A DNA stretch of 17,327 nucleotides from CANHEE01 sp043777755. Lineage in GTDB: Bacteria; Bacteroidota; Bacteroidia; Chitinophagales; Saprospiraceae. Positions 1 through 8,350 of the stretch are shown here, in pieces. Made by a program: the position numbers and the translations under genes. The stretch's first letter is position 1. Every line of letters begins with the position of its first letter. Where the stretch lies: NCBI GenBank assembly GCA_043777755.1, contig JAYWHK010000314.1:1-17327 (forward strand), in the 5' to 3' direction. Below the pieces are notes generated by a model. The model was not told the origin of the DNA. It saw only the letters and a list, made by a program, of their open reading frames with translations, and did no database searches.

Positions 1-60
1 CGTTTTGCAACGCTAAGTTAAGCCCTTTTTTTTATTTTAAAAACTTTATTTTTTAATCAT

Positions 61-2397
61 ATTAAAAAATTAAAGTTTTGTCACGTAGAGTGGAAAAAAA
101 CACTTTTTCTACTTGGTTTTCTAATAGCAAGTATTGGGCTTTTCGCCCAAAAATCCACTTTATCAGGAACGATTCGAGATAAGAGTTCGGGCGAAGAATT
201 GATTGGCGCATCTATCCAAATCGTCGAGCTGAAAGGTACAGGAACGGTTGCCAATGAGTATGGTTTTTATTCGCTTACGCTCAAAAATGGCGAGTACAAT
301 ATCAAAGTTTCTTACGTTGGGTATCAAGATTTTTTGCAAAAAATAGATTGGTCAAAAGACCAAAAAATGGACATCAATCTTTCACAAGGTGTTGAAATGC
401 AAGAAGTTGTGGTTTCTGCAAAGAAAGAAAATGAAAACGTCACTCGGGCACTTATGGGCGTTGAGAAAATCGAAATGAAGGATGTGAAAACAATTCCAAT
501 GCTTTTTGGGGAACGTGATGTTTTGAAGACAATCCAACTGCTCCCTGGCGTAAAATCAGCGGGCGAAGGCAATGCTGGTTTCTATGTGCGAGGTGGCGCA
601 TCTGACCAAAATTTGATTTTGTTAGATGAAGCTCCCGTCTATAATGCGTCGCACTTATTGGGTTTTTTCTCCACTTTTAATAGTGATGCAATCAAAGATG
701 CAACCTTGATAAAAGGCAATTCGCCAGCGCAATATGGCGGACGTTTGTCTTCCGTGTTGGATATGAAAATGAATGAAGGAAATGACAAAACCTACCATGT
801 CAATGGCGGTTTGGGTTTGATTTCGAGCCGTTTGAGTGTCGAAGGACCAATTCAAAAAGAAAAATCATCTTTTCTTTTGGCTGGTCGTCGTACTTATGCT
901 GACGTTTTTTTGAAAGCAAGCCCTGATTTTAAAGACAATACCTTGTATTTTTATGATTTTAATGCCAAAGCAAATTATCGCATCAATGAGAATAATCGGG
1001 TGTTTTTATCGGGTTATTTCGGACGTGATGTCTTGGGTTTTGGCGACCAATTTGGCATAGATTGGGGCAACAAAACAGGAACTTTACGATGGAATCACAT
1101 CGTAAATCAAAAATTATTCTCTAATACTTCTTTGATTTACAGCGATTACAATTACAAAATCAAAATTAGTGGCGGCGGTAATAGTTTCAATATCAACAGC
1201 GAAATCAAAGATTTTAACCTAAAACAAGAGTTCCAATGGTTTCCAAATGCCAATAATTCTTGGCGTTTTGGCGTAAATGCCATTCATCATACGATTGCGC
1301 CAAGCCGTTTCACAAGCGATAGTACAGACGTTATCACAGAACAAAAGAAAGATGATAGATACGGTTTAGAAAGTGCTGCATATATAAACAACTCATTTAC
1401 AGTCAATAGTAAATTAAGTATGGACTATGGTTTGCGTTTGTCGGCATATAGTATTTTGGGCGACGGTTCATATAATATTTATGAAAATGGCTTAAAAACG
1501 AGTAACATAGACTTGACAAACAAAACTTTTGGAAAAACGTATTTTAATCTCGAACCTCGTTTGAGTTTGAGCTATAAAATAAGCGAGAACAGTAGTTTAA
1601 AAACCGCTTATGGTCGAAATACACAGCATTTGCACTTGTTATCGAACTCCACATCGAGCAGCCCAACCGACCAATGGATTGGCAATACTTACAACGTAAA
1701 ACCAGAAATCGCTGACCAAGTGAGTTTGGGTTATTTCCGCAATTTTGCTGACAATAAATTGGAATTTAGTGTAGAAACGTACTACAAATCTATGCAAAAT
1801 CAAGTGGATTATAAAAATGGCGCAGACCTCAATGGCGCACCTGATGTAGAGAGCGAATTGCTTTACGGACAAGGTCGTGCTTATGGTTTGGAGTTGTTTT
1901 TGAAAAAAAGAACAGGAAAAATGACAGGTTGGATTAGTTATACTTTGTCAAAAACAGAACGTAAAATCGAAGGCATCAGCAATGGCAATTGGTACAATGC
2001 CAAACAAGATAGAATACATGATTTTAGTATCGTTGGAATGTATCAACTTTCTCCAAAGTGGTCATTATCAGGCAATTGGGTGTATTATACAGGCAATGCA
2101 GTGACTTTTCCAAGTGGAAAATACCAAATAGACGGCGTGACTACTTACCTTTATACAGAGCGAAATGGCTACCGTATGCCCGCTTATCATCGTTTGGATT
2201 TGGGTGCAACCTACGAGAAAAAACGTGCTGGTCGTTATCAAAGTTCTTGGAATTTTAGCGTGTACAATGCTTACGCTCGTGAAAATGCCTACACGATTAC
2301 ATTCCAAGATAGCGAAACAAATCCTGGTACAACCGAGGCTTTGCGCACATCTTTGTTTAAGTTAGTGCCAAGTGTAAGTTATAATTTCAAATGGTAA
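61..2397 (+). CDS. TonB-dependent receptor with carboxypeptidase-like regulatory domain (start codon unresolved)
   Basis: Outer-membrane TonB-dependent receptor, probably importing an unknown ligand with the lipoprotein encoded next. Numbered from 61, the reading frame gives a signal peptide (KKTLFLLGFLIASIGLFAQ, cleavage near residue 29), a beta-sandwich carboxypeptidase-regulatory-like domain (about 30-120), a plug with the motifs ERDVLKTIQLLPGV and GFYVRGGASDQNLILLDEAPVYN, and a beta-barrel ending in a C-terminal aromatic strand (YNFKW). At about 778 residues it is of normal length. The start is the odd part. The frame is open from position 22 (stop TAA at 19-21), but no ATG, GTG or TTG occurs in frame before a TTG at 199, and starting there would remove the signal peptide and part of the first domain. 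ATT at 61, followed by a Lys-rich stretch, is the best in-frame candidate. Alternatively, losing one A from the A7 run at 94-100 would bring TTG 78 or GTG 90 into frame. Function is secure; start is not. Confidence 0.9.
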   Translation: MKKLKFCHVEWKKTLFLLGFLIASIGLFAQKSTLSGTIRDKSSGEELIGASIQIVELKGTGTVANEYGFYSLTLKNGEYNIKVSYVGYQDFLQKIDWSKDQKMDINLSQGVEMQEVVVSAKKENENVTRALMGVEKIEMKDVKTIPMLFGERDVLKTIQLLPGVKSAGEGNAGFYVRGGASDQNLILLDEAPVYNASHLLGFFSTFNSDAIKDATLIKGNSPAQYGGRLSSVLDMKMNEGNDKTYHVNGGLGLISSRLSVEGPIQKEKSSFLLAGRRTYADVFLKASPDFKDNTLYFYDFNAKANYRINENNRVFLSGYFGRDVLGFGDQFGIDWGNKTGTLRWNHIVNQKLFSNTSLIYSDYNYKIKISGGGNSFNINSEIKDFNLKQEFQWFPNANNSWRFGVNAIHHTIAPSRFTSDSTDVITEQKKDDRYGLESAAYINNSFTVNSKLSMDYGLRLSAYSILGDGSYNIYENGLKTSNIDLTNKTFGKTYFNLEPRLSLSYKISENSSLKTAYGRNTQHLHLLSNSTSSSPTDQWIGNTYNVKPEIADQVSLGYFRNFADNKLEFSVETYYKSMQNQVDYKNGADLNGAPDVESELLYGQGRAYGLELFLKKRTGKMTGWISYTLSKTERKIEGISNGNWYNAKQDRIHDFSIVGMYQLSPKWSLSGNWVYYTGNAVTFPSGKYQIDGVTTYLYTERNGYRMPAYHRLDLGATYEKKRAGRYQSSWNFSVYNAYARENAYTITFQDSETNPGTTEALRTSLFKLVPSVSYNFKW

Positions 2398-2516
2398 CTG
2401 GAGTTCGGGTTTTAACCCGAACCAAACCAATATCCTTACTTTTAACAACTTTTTATTCGGGTTAAAACTCGATTTTTTTAAAACAATTTTTATTCGGGTT
2501 AAAACCCGAACTCCAG
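2398..2516. repeat. Inverted and direct repeat cluster between receptor and lipoprotein genes
   Basis: A perfect 24-bp inverted repeat begins immediately after the receptor stop codon (2398-2421) and is matched at 2493-2516, two bases before the ATG of the next gene. Each arm contains a near-palindromic core, TTCGGGTT(TT/AA)AACCCGAA. A third, slightly diverged copy of the core lies at 2456-2472. Copies two and three also share their left flank (CAA plus a T-run), so 2446-2472 and 2484-2509 form a direct repeat at 38-bp spacing. In RNA the outer arms could form a 24-bp stem with a 71-nt loop. It may be a dispersed intergenic repeat or an attenuating hairpin between the two genes. It is not a classical terminator, because no U-tract follows. 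Confidence 0.75.
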
Positions 2517-2518
2517 AT

Positions 2519-3328
2519 ATGAAAAAAATAATTCTTTTTGCTACAGCATTATTCAGTTTAAACGCCTGCCAAGAAGTCATTGAAATTGACTTAAATCAAA
2601 CCAATCCGCAGTACGTTATCATCGGGAATATCGCTGACGACGGAAAACCATGTAGTGTCGAAATTACCAAGACGGTCAATTTTAGCGAACCTAATAATTT
2701 TCCAAAAATAACAGGCGCAATCGTTACATTAAGCGACGATAAAGGTAGCCAAGAAATACTAAGTGAAACAAAATCAGGCATTTACGAAAGTAAAAAAATG
2801 CTTGGTGTCGTTGGCAATACCTACACTTTGACCGTCAAATACGACGGACAAACATTTATTTCTACAAGTAAAATGGCTGATGCAACGCCCATTTTTGATG
2901 TAAAATTCATTGAAGATGCTTTCGGAGGTCCTCCTGGTACTCCACAAGATACCTTGCCTAATTTTAGAGCAATTCCTTTGCATCCTGATGCGCCAAATGT
3001 AAAAAACTATTATCGCTACATTCAGACGATAAATGGTGTGGAAGATAAGGCATTTTTGATTCGCAACGACAACCTAAGCGATGGCAAACTCAACGCCCAA
3101 CCCTTGTTTAGTTTTGATGCAAAAATAAATCGTGGCAACAAATATCAAGTAAAATTGATGAACATTGACGAAGCCAATTACAATTATTTGTATGCGCTTT
3201 TACAAAGCTCAGGCAATGGGCCTGGCGGCGGAACGACTCCTGCCAATCCACCAAATAATATTTTAGGTGGTGCGCTGGGTTATTTTTCAGCACATTCGGT
3301 CAGTGTGAAAGAAGTGATTGTGAAGTAA
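2519..3328 (+). CDS. DUF4249-like outer-membrane lipoprotein
   Basis: The 269-residue lipoprotein has a type II signal peptide (MKKIILFATALFSLNAC, lipobox LNAC with Cys17). After it comes a beta-rich domain of the kind that follows TonB-dependent receptors in Bacteroidota, including the segments IEIDLNQTNPQYVIIGNIAD and YTLTVKYDGQTF. The family assignment to DUF4249 rests on this early segment, the length, and the position behind a receptor. Such pairs are thought to act like SusC/SusD, with the lipoprotein helping to capture the ligand; that is inference here. A Gly/Pro-rich low-complexity stretch (GPGGGTTPANPPNN) sits near the C-terminus. The start is fixed by the signal peptide. No Shine-Dalgarno is visible, and the ATG abuts the repeat hairpin that ends at 2516, so translation may depend on that structure being open. 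Confidence 0.85.
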   Translation: MKKIILFATALFSLNACQEVIEIDLNQTNPQYVIIGNIADDGKPCSVEITKTVNFSEPNNFPKITGAIVTLSDDKGSQEILSETKSGIYESKKMLGVVGNTYTLTVKYDGQTFISTSKMADATPIFDVKFIEDAFGGPPGTPQDTLPNFRAIPLHPDAPNVKNYYRYIQTINGVEDKAFLIRNDNLSDGKLNAQPLFSFDAKINRGNKYQVKLMNIDEANYNYLYALLQSSGNGPGGGTTPANPPNNILGGALGYFSAHSVSVKEVIVK

Positions 3329-3357
3329 GGGCTTGGGCAATTGTCCATAGCTAATTA

Positions 3358-3400
3358 TTACAAAAAAGCCTTCGTAAAAACAACGAAGGCTTTTTTGTAA
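3358..3400. terminator. Bidirectional rho-independent terminator
   Basis: A perfect 18-bp stem (3358-3375 with 3383-3400) surrounds a 7-nt loop. It has a GC-containing core (GCCTTCGT/ACGAAGGC) flanked by an A6 run on the left and a T6 run on the right, so it can terminate in both directions. It sits between the converging lipoprotein gene (plus) and the AraC-type regulator (minus). Confidence 0.9.
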
Positions 3401-3489
3401 TGGGAATTTTCTACATGAAATATAAAAATAAATAGCTCAGTTTAAACTCATAACTTATTGATTAACAATATTTTTTACATTTAGGTTTT

Positions 3490-4683
3490 TTACATTTTCT
3501 TAACGTAATCATTTGGAGCTTCGCCAGTCAATTTTTTAAAAGCTCTATTGAAAGTTGCTTTTGAATTAAAACCACAGTCAAAAGCAACCCCTAACAGTGT
3601 AAGGTGCTGAAAATCAGGCTCTTTTATTTTATTTTTAAATTCCTCTACACGATAAAAATTCACGAAATCATTAAAATTTTTGTCAAAACCAGTATTGATG
3701 ACTTGCGAAACGATGGAAATATTGGTCTTTAATCGTTGAGCAACATTCGCTAACGACAAATCCGCTTCTAAATAAATTTTTTCATTTTCAAATAAATTAA
3801 GAATTTTATTTTTGTAAGGAAAAAGCTCCTCTGGCAAAGTGTTTTTATCGCTTTTGATTGAGTTCTCTTCATTTTTATTTTCTAAAAAATTAAAAATCGC
3901 CGCTTCTTTTTGCTCAAATTGTACACTATGTACACGGTTCTGAATCAAGCCTTCGATACTTATGTAATAAGCCAAAACAGTACTCACGAAGTAGCCAAGC
4001 CAAATACTTTGATACCACATTTCTTGTTGTGGAGGAAAGAAAAATATGTAAATATCCATTGCATTTCCAATAAATATACTTAGGGCCAAGATAATCATAA
4101 AATTCCTAAACCATTGATAACTAACCTTTTCTGTATTGGAAAAATAGTTTTTTGTCCATTGAACATACGATTTGTACCATCGAAAAGACAAGAAAAAACA
4201 AAGTATTTCAAATAAAATCTTGACTGTATCAAAAAATAAACCAATGTGATAGCGGTTGTCAATATTACGCCACCACCAATCTGCAAAATCTTTTCCCTGT
4301 ATCGCTACAACAAAGTGATAGGTAAAATACAGTAAATAAGGAATAAAAAACTTCCCATCACGTCGCCATTGAAAACGCCATGCTTCATTGGTCAAACTTT
4401 GTATAAAAAAATACATAATCGGCGGAAATGCCAAACCAAAACCGTCCCAAGGATAAAAAGTCAATACATTCCAAAGGTAATTAATCCCAAACCAACCCAA
4501 CATATAAGGAACGCCACTAAATGCTCGACACATCAGTAGCGCCGTAAGCCAAAAATCTGAATATCGCTCCTCTCTATATCCTCTGTATATAAAAATACAA
4601 GAAAAAACACTTGCTTGCAATAGCGTAAGCAATGGAATAAGCGCATAAATACTTATTTTAAAACTCTCTAGTAAAAAAATCAT
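3490..4683 (-). CDS. Membrane-embedded AraC-family transcriptional regulator
   Basis: The 397-residue protein joins a multi-spanning N-terminal half to an AraC-type DNA-binding domain. Hydrophobic segments lie at about 11-34, 43-63, 80-97, 112-130, 150-168, 194-215 and 224-243, giving roughly seven membrane spans. A charged linker follows (about 245-300). The C-terminal domain (about 304-397) carries two helix-turn-helix units; the second contains LLGVAFDCGFNSKATFNRAF, the typical AraC signature. This architecture is widespread in Bacteroidota, where the membrane half is presumed to sense a signal and the attached HTH to act from the membrane. The gene follows crtY on the same strand but beyond a terminator (4717-4746), so it is either transcribed separately from a promoter inside crtY or by read-through. 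Whether it regulates the crt genes or the neighbouring receptors cannot be read from the sequence. Confidence 0.9.
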   Translation of the reverse strand: MIFLLESFKISIYALIPLLTLLQASVFSCIFIYRGYREERYSDFWLTALLMCRAFSGVPYMLGWFGINYLWNVLTFYPWDGFGLAFPPIMYFFIQSLTNEAWRFQWRRDGKFFIPYLLYFTYHFVVAIQGKDFADWWWRNIDNRYHIGLFFDTVKILFEILCFFLSFRWYKSYVQWTKNYFSNTEKVSYQWFRNFMIILALSIFIGNAMDIYIFFFPPQQEMWYQSIWLGYFVSTVLAYYISIEGLIQNRVHSVQFEQKEAAIFNFLENKNEENSIKSDKNTLPEELFPYKNKILNLFENEKIYLEADLSLANVAQRLKTNISIVSQVINTGFDKNFNDFVNFYRVEEFKNKIKEPDFQHLTLLGVAFDCGFNSKATFNRAFKKLTGEAPNDYVKKM

Positions 4684-4716
4684 AAACTACTTTTTGTTAT
4701 CCTTAAAAAAACAACT

Positions 4717-4750
4717 AAAGCCGTAGAGAGCAATCACTACGGCTTTTTTT
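4717..4750. terminator. Terminator overlapping the crtY stop codon
   Basis: A perfect 10-bp stem (AAAGCCGTAG at 4717-4726, CTACGGCTTT at 4737-4746) encloses a 10-nt loop. On the minus strand the stem is followed closely by a T7 run (complement of 4704-4710), which suits termination of the crt operon. On the plus strand it runs into T9 (4743-4751). The crtY stop codon (complement of 4737-4739) lies inside the stem, so translating ribosomes would reach the hairpin. Confidence 0.8.
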
Positions 4751-5969
4751 TATTATTCATCAACTCACTAATCTCTTTTATAAATGCAGGCAGCATTGTC
4801 AGAATTGGCGTAGTATTCATAATGACGTATTCTTCCAAAAAATTCGTTTCGCCATCTAAAAACTTAAATACTTGCTTTGGACTATTCCATCGAAAAAGCC
4901 TTGCAAAAAGTTTTGCTCCTTCGTATTTATTGAATCGCATGATGTTCAACAAGGTAGAATCGTAGATAAAATGGCGTTTTTTTGCAAAATTATCATCTAA
5001 AATAGGTGTTTTTCCTTCTAATAGCTTTTTAACAACTTCGTCACAATGTTTTTGTATATTGGTAAAAGTATAGCCCGTGGAAGGTCTTGCAGCACCTGAC
5101 GTAATGCCAATATTGAAAATATTTTTGCCCAAAGTAGCTGCAAAACGAGCATTGCTCATCGGAATTACGCCAAACTCCTCGTGGTAAATCTCAAAATCTT
5201 GATTTGCTCTTAATTTCAAAAAATCGTTGAGGTATTTCTTCACTTCAATATCATACAAACCTTCGTTTGCTAATAGTTTTTCTGAAAAAATCGTAAATTC
5301 TACCAAGGCTTTTTTATCGGTCAAAGGCAATACATAAAAAAAACGAACTTCGCCTTCTTGCGCTATTCTGAAATCCATTAATGTTGCCTCATTCGAATTA
5401 AAAAAAGGAGTTTTTGTTTCGATGTAACAGCCTTTAAAATGTTGCAACAAATTATGACTTTTTGTATAATCAGGCTCTTGAAAACGGATGCTATTAAAGA
5501 TGTATTTTGACTTTATTTTTTGTCCGTTTACAATAGCGTAAGGAACTTCATTATCCTCTCCTACCCTATCTACTTTTTCGTTAATCCATTGAATATTAGG
5601 CGATTGCGCAATTTCATTTTTACAGTAATCGTAAAAATCAATTCCCCGAATCATCTTGTATTCGTAGGGTGAAAGTTTTAATTTTTTTGAAAAAAATTGA
5701 CTGTAAAAATAAACATCACTCCAACGTTTCGATACTATTTTTTCAAAAAAATTGGATTTTTTCTCCCAAAAACACCAAGTTCTATCGTCAGTTTCTTTTT
5801 TATCTTCTTCAATAATGATTATTTTTTTATCAGAAAAAAAAGAGTTTTGAGCCATACGAACCGCCAAGCTCAATCCTGCACAACCGCCACCGACAATCAG
5901 GTAATCCGATGTCAAAGTAGTACTATTTTTTTCTGAGGAAAAATCAAGAGAGGTGTTTGTTTGTGTCAT
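4737..5969 (-). CDS. crtY: Lycopene beta-cyclase, CrtY type
   Basis: A flavoprotein that cyclises both ends of lycopene to give beta-carotene through gamma-carotene, acting at the membrane on the product of CrtI. The 410-residue sequence shows a dinucleotide-binding GGGCAGLSLA motif at 27-36, the CrtY-family signature DDRTWCFWE at 61-69, the segment FFYVLPLTDKKALVEFTIFS at about 210-229, EEFGVIPMS at about 264-272, and GAARPSTGYTF at about 292-302. The N-terminal 20 residues (Ser/Thr-rich) precede the nucleotide-binding fold and are longer than usual, but no better start is seen. The gene follows crtB with a gap of only 6 nt, so the two are almost certainly co-transcribed and probably translationally coupled. 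The GxGxxG-type fold and length fit the CrtY/CrtL cyclases rather than the small heterodimeric CrtYc/CrtYd type. Confidence 0.93.
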   Translation of the reverse strand: MTQTNTSLDFSSEKNSTTLTSDYLIVGGGCAGLSLAVRMAQNSFFSDKKIIIIEEDKKETDDRTWCFWEKKSNFFEKIVSKRWSDVYFYSQFFSKKLKLSPYEYKMIRGIDFYDYCKNEIAQSPNIQWINEKVDRVGEDNEVPYAIVNGQKIKSKYIFNSIRFQEPDYTKSHNLLQHFKGCYIETKTPFFNSNEATLMDFRIAQEGEVRFFYVLPLTDKKALVEFTIFSEKLLANEGLYDIEVKKYLNDFLKLRANQDFEIYHEEFGVIPMSNARFAATLGKNIFNIGITSGAARPSTGYTFTNIQKHCDEVVKKLLEGKTPILDDNFAKKRHFIYDSTLLNIMRFNKYEGAKLFARLFRWNSPKQVFKFLDGETNFLEEYVIMNTTPILTMLPAFIKEISELMNNKKKP

Positions 5970-5975
5970 AAAAAA

Positions 5976-6812
5976 TTACAGCAAATTAAACGAATGTTTG
6001 AACATTGATTCAAAAACCAAATATACTTTTTTACTGTCATTTACACGAATACGCTCTTGTTTGACACGTTCCGCATTCGCTTTTTTGATTTTTGAAAACA
6101 AATTTGTGTAATAAACATACGCTAAATAAACACCAAAACGTGCAGATTTTGGAAGATTTTTGATACCTACCAACGCCTCGTCAAATTCACCTTGAATATC
6201 GTCTTCGATGAGTTTTTTGTCACGCTCATCAAAATTCCGAAAATCTACGCCAGGAAAATATACTCGACCACGCTCATCAAAATCAGATTTCATATCTCTC
6301 AAAAAGTTAATTTTTTGGAAAGCAGAACCCAATTTGCAAGCCGCTGGGCGCAAACGCTCATACTCCGCTTGGTCGCCTTCTACAAAAACCTTCAAGCACA
6401 TCAAACCAACAACTTCCGCACTACCATATATATACGTATTGTAAAGGCTATCTTCGTAGCGATTGTGGTACAAATCCATTTCCATACTATCCAAAAACGC
6501 ATCAATCAACTCATGGTCAATCTGGTATTCATTCACCACTTTTTGGAAAGAATGAAGGACAGGATTCAAGCTAATTTTTTCCTCAATTGCCTGATATGTT
6601 TCCGTTCTGAAACGATCCAAAAGACTTTTTTTATCATGCTCATGGAAAGTATCTACTATTTCGTCAGCGAAACGCACAAAACCATAAACGGCATAGATAG
6701 GCGAGCGCAGTTTTTTATCAAACGCACGAATGCCGCTTGAAAATGAAGTAGAATAGCGTTTTGTAATCAATTCGCTACACTCAAGGCAGGTATTTGTATA
6801 AAGTGACATCAT
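5976..6812 (-). CDS. crtB: 15-cis-phytoene synthase
   Basis: Condenses two geranylgeranyl diphosphates head to head to form phytoene, the first committed step of carotenoid synthesis. Both Asp-rich, Mg-diphosphate-binding motifs of the squalene/phytoene synthase family are present: DEIVD in YGFVRFADEIVDTF (about residues 50-54 from the chosen start) and LRDMKSDFDERGRVYFP (about 171-187). The early sequence TKRYSTSFSSGIRAF is also typical. I chose the double Met at 6812/6809, giving 278 or 277 residues, because it places the start at the usual distance from the STSF motif. The frame extends to an ATG at 6866, but the 18 extra residues (MNNSHWYYSF...) come from a very AT-rich intergenic hairpin and look untranslated. 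Middle gene of the crtI-crtB-crtY operon. Confidence 0.93.
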   Translation of the reverse strand: MMSLYTNTCLECSELITKRYSTSFSSGIRAFDKKLRSPIYAVYGFVRFADEIVDTFHEHDKKSLLDRFRTETYQAIEEKISLNPVLHSFQKVVNEYQIDHELIDAFLDSMEMDLYHNRYEDSLYNTYIYGSAEVVGLMCLKVFVEGDQAEYERLRPAACKLGSAFQKINFLRDMKSDFDERGRVYFPGVDFRNFDERDKKLIEDDIQGEFDEALVGIKNLPKSARFGVYLAYVYYTNLFSKIKKANAERVKQERIRVNDSKKVYLVFESMFKHSFNLL

Positions 6813-6836
6813 TTTCTTTGAAAAATTAAAAATTAA

Positions 6837-6868
6837 AAATGAATAATACCAATGTGAATTATTCATTT
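6837..6868. repeat. AT-rich dyad in the crtI-crtB gap
   Basis: An 11-bp perfect inverted repeat (AAATGAATAAT at 6837-6847, ATTATTCATTT at 6858-6868) with a 10-nt loop, sitting between the crtI stop codon and the likely crtB start. There is no U-tract, so it is more likely an intercistronic hairpin (stability or spacing) than a terminator. Its role is unknown. Confidence 0.5.
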
Positions 6869-6889
6869 CTAATTATTCATTATTAATTA

Positions 6890-8350
6890 TTATTTAGAAA
6901 TTAAATTTGCGACTACCTCTCCCGAAATCAGCGAAGGCGGAACGCCTGGACCAGGAACAGTCAATTGACCTGTATAAAAAAGATTTTTAACTTTTTTGCT
7001 ACGCATTTTGGGCTTCAAAATAGCTGTTTGCATCAAAGTATTTGCCAAGCCGTAAGCATTTCCCTTGTAAGAGTTGTAGTCGGATTTGAAATCTTCCATC
7101 GCAAAAGAACGTTTGTAAATGACTGAATCTCTAATATTTTGCTTGGTCAAATGCTCCAATCTATCCATCACAGCGTGGTAATATTTTTCTCTCATCGCCT
7201 CACTGTCTTCCAAACCTGGCGCAAGTGGAATGAGAACAAAAACATTTTCACAACCTTCTGGCGCAATGCTTGGGTCTGTCAGGCTTGGTGCAGAAACATA
7301 AAAAAGCGGTTTTGTTGGCCATTTTGGATTTTCATAAATTTCTTCTGCATGAAGGTTAAAATCTTGGTCAAAAAACAAATTATGGTGCTGCAAATTTTTC
7401 AAACGTTTGTTCACGCCTAAGTAAAAAAGCAATGAAGAAGGTGCCATTACACGTTTCTCCCAATATCCTTTACTGTAATTACGAGATTTTTCGCTCAATA
7501 GATTTTGTTCTGTGTGGTGATAATCAGCACCACTCACCACAACATCAGCCTCATATTCACTATCTTTTGTAATTACCTTTTTTGCAATGTTATTTTCAAC
7601 CAAAATCTGCGTAACGTTCTGATTGAGTAAGATTTTAACCCCTTTTTCTTCTGCCAAACGCACCATACCTTCTACGATTTTGTGCATACCGCCCATCGGA
7701 TACCAAGTTCCGAGCGACATATCGGCATAATTCATCAAGCTGTACAAAGCTGGCGTATTTTGTGGCGTTGCTCCTAAAAACAAGACTGGAAATTCCAACA
7801 ACTGAATTAATTTTTCATTTTTAAAAAGACTGCGAATGTGTTTCGAGATAGAAGTGAACATTTGCAACCTAAAAAGACTTGATACCACCCTTATATCTGC
7901 AAATTCTAAAATAGAATCCCCAGGCTTGTGAACAAATTCTCCAATACCAACTTCGTATTTGTATTTTGCTTCTGCCAAAAAATGTCTTAATTTGACGGCA
8001 CTACCCGACTCCACTCGCTCAAACATCGCCTCTAATTCCGTCATGTTTGCTGGAATTTCTAAAACATCATTTTCACCATAAATAACTGAATAAGAAGGAT
8101 TTAGACGAATCAAATCATAATAATCGCTTACTTTTTTACCAAAAAATTCAAAATATCGGTCAAAAATATCAGGCATCCAATACCAGCTTGGTCCCATGTC
8201 GAACATAAAACCTTCCGCTTCAAATTTTCTTGCACGACCACCTGCAATGTCGTTTTTTTCTAAAATGGTTACATCGTAACCTTTGTGCGCCAAATGTGTT
8301 GCCGCCGAAAGTCCTGCAAAACCAGAACCAATAACTACTACTTTTTTCAT
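6890..8350 (-). CDS. crtI: Phytoene desaturase, CrtI type
   Basis: An FAD-dependent desaturase that converts phytoene stepwise to lycopene. The 486-residue protein begins with a Rossmann FAD-binding segment (VVVIGSGFAGLSAATHLA, GxGxxG at residues 8-13, acidic residue E31 ending beta-2, then GGRARKF). It ends with the bacterial phytoene dehydrogenase signature NLFYTGQLTVPGPGVPPSLI near residues 456-475. Length and both signatures are complete. It is the first gene of the operon, and the divergent receptor gene starts 263 bp away. CrtI-family enzymes vary in the number of desaturation steps and some relatives act on other carotenoids (CrtD, CrtN). The pairing with crtB and crtY argues for lycopene formation. 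The start ATG gives a canonical MKKVVVIGSG N-terminus, so it is secure. Confidence 0.94.
   Translation of the reverse strand: MKKVVVIGSGFAGLSAATHLAHKGYDVTILEKNDIAGGRARKFEAEGFMFDMGPSWYWMPDIFDRYFEFFGKKVSDYYDLIRLNPSYSVIYGENDVLEIPANMTELEAMFERVESGSAVKLRHFLAEAKYKYEVGIGEFVHKPGDSILEFADIRVVSSLFRLQMFTSISKHIRSLFKNEKLIQLLEFPVLFLGATPQNTPALYSLMNYADMSLGTWYPMGGMHKIVEGMVRLAEEKGVKILLNQNVTQILVENNIAKKVITKDSEYEADVVVSGADYHHTEQNLLSEKSRNYSKGYWEKRVMAPSSLLFYLGVNKRLKNLQHHNLFFDQDFNLHAEEIYENPKWPTKPLFYVSAPSLTDPSIAPEGCENVFVLIPLAPGLEDSEAMREKYYHAVMDRLEHLTKQNIRDSVIYKRSFAMEDFKSDYNSYKGNAYGLANTLMQTAILKPKMRSKKVKNLFYTGQLTVPGPGVPPSLISGEVVANLISK

Noticed and set aside
199..2397. TTG at 199 as the receptor start
   Set aside because: The same frame upstream encodes a clear signal peptide and the beginning of the regulatory domain; a start at 199 would leave an outer-membrane protein without export.
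6192..6740. Plus-strand 182-residue ORF inside crtB
   Set aside because: It lies wholly antisense to a complete phytoene synthase and shows no family signature; a shadow frame.
6813..6866. N-terminal extension of crtB from ATG 6866
   Set aside because: The 18 added residues derive from an AT-rich hairpin and precede the family's normal start; the double Met at 6812/6809 fits better.
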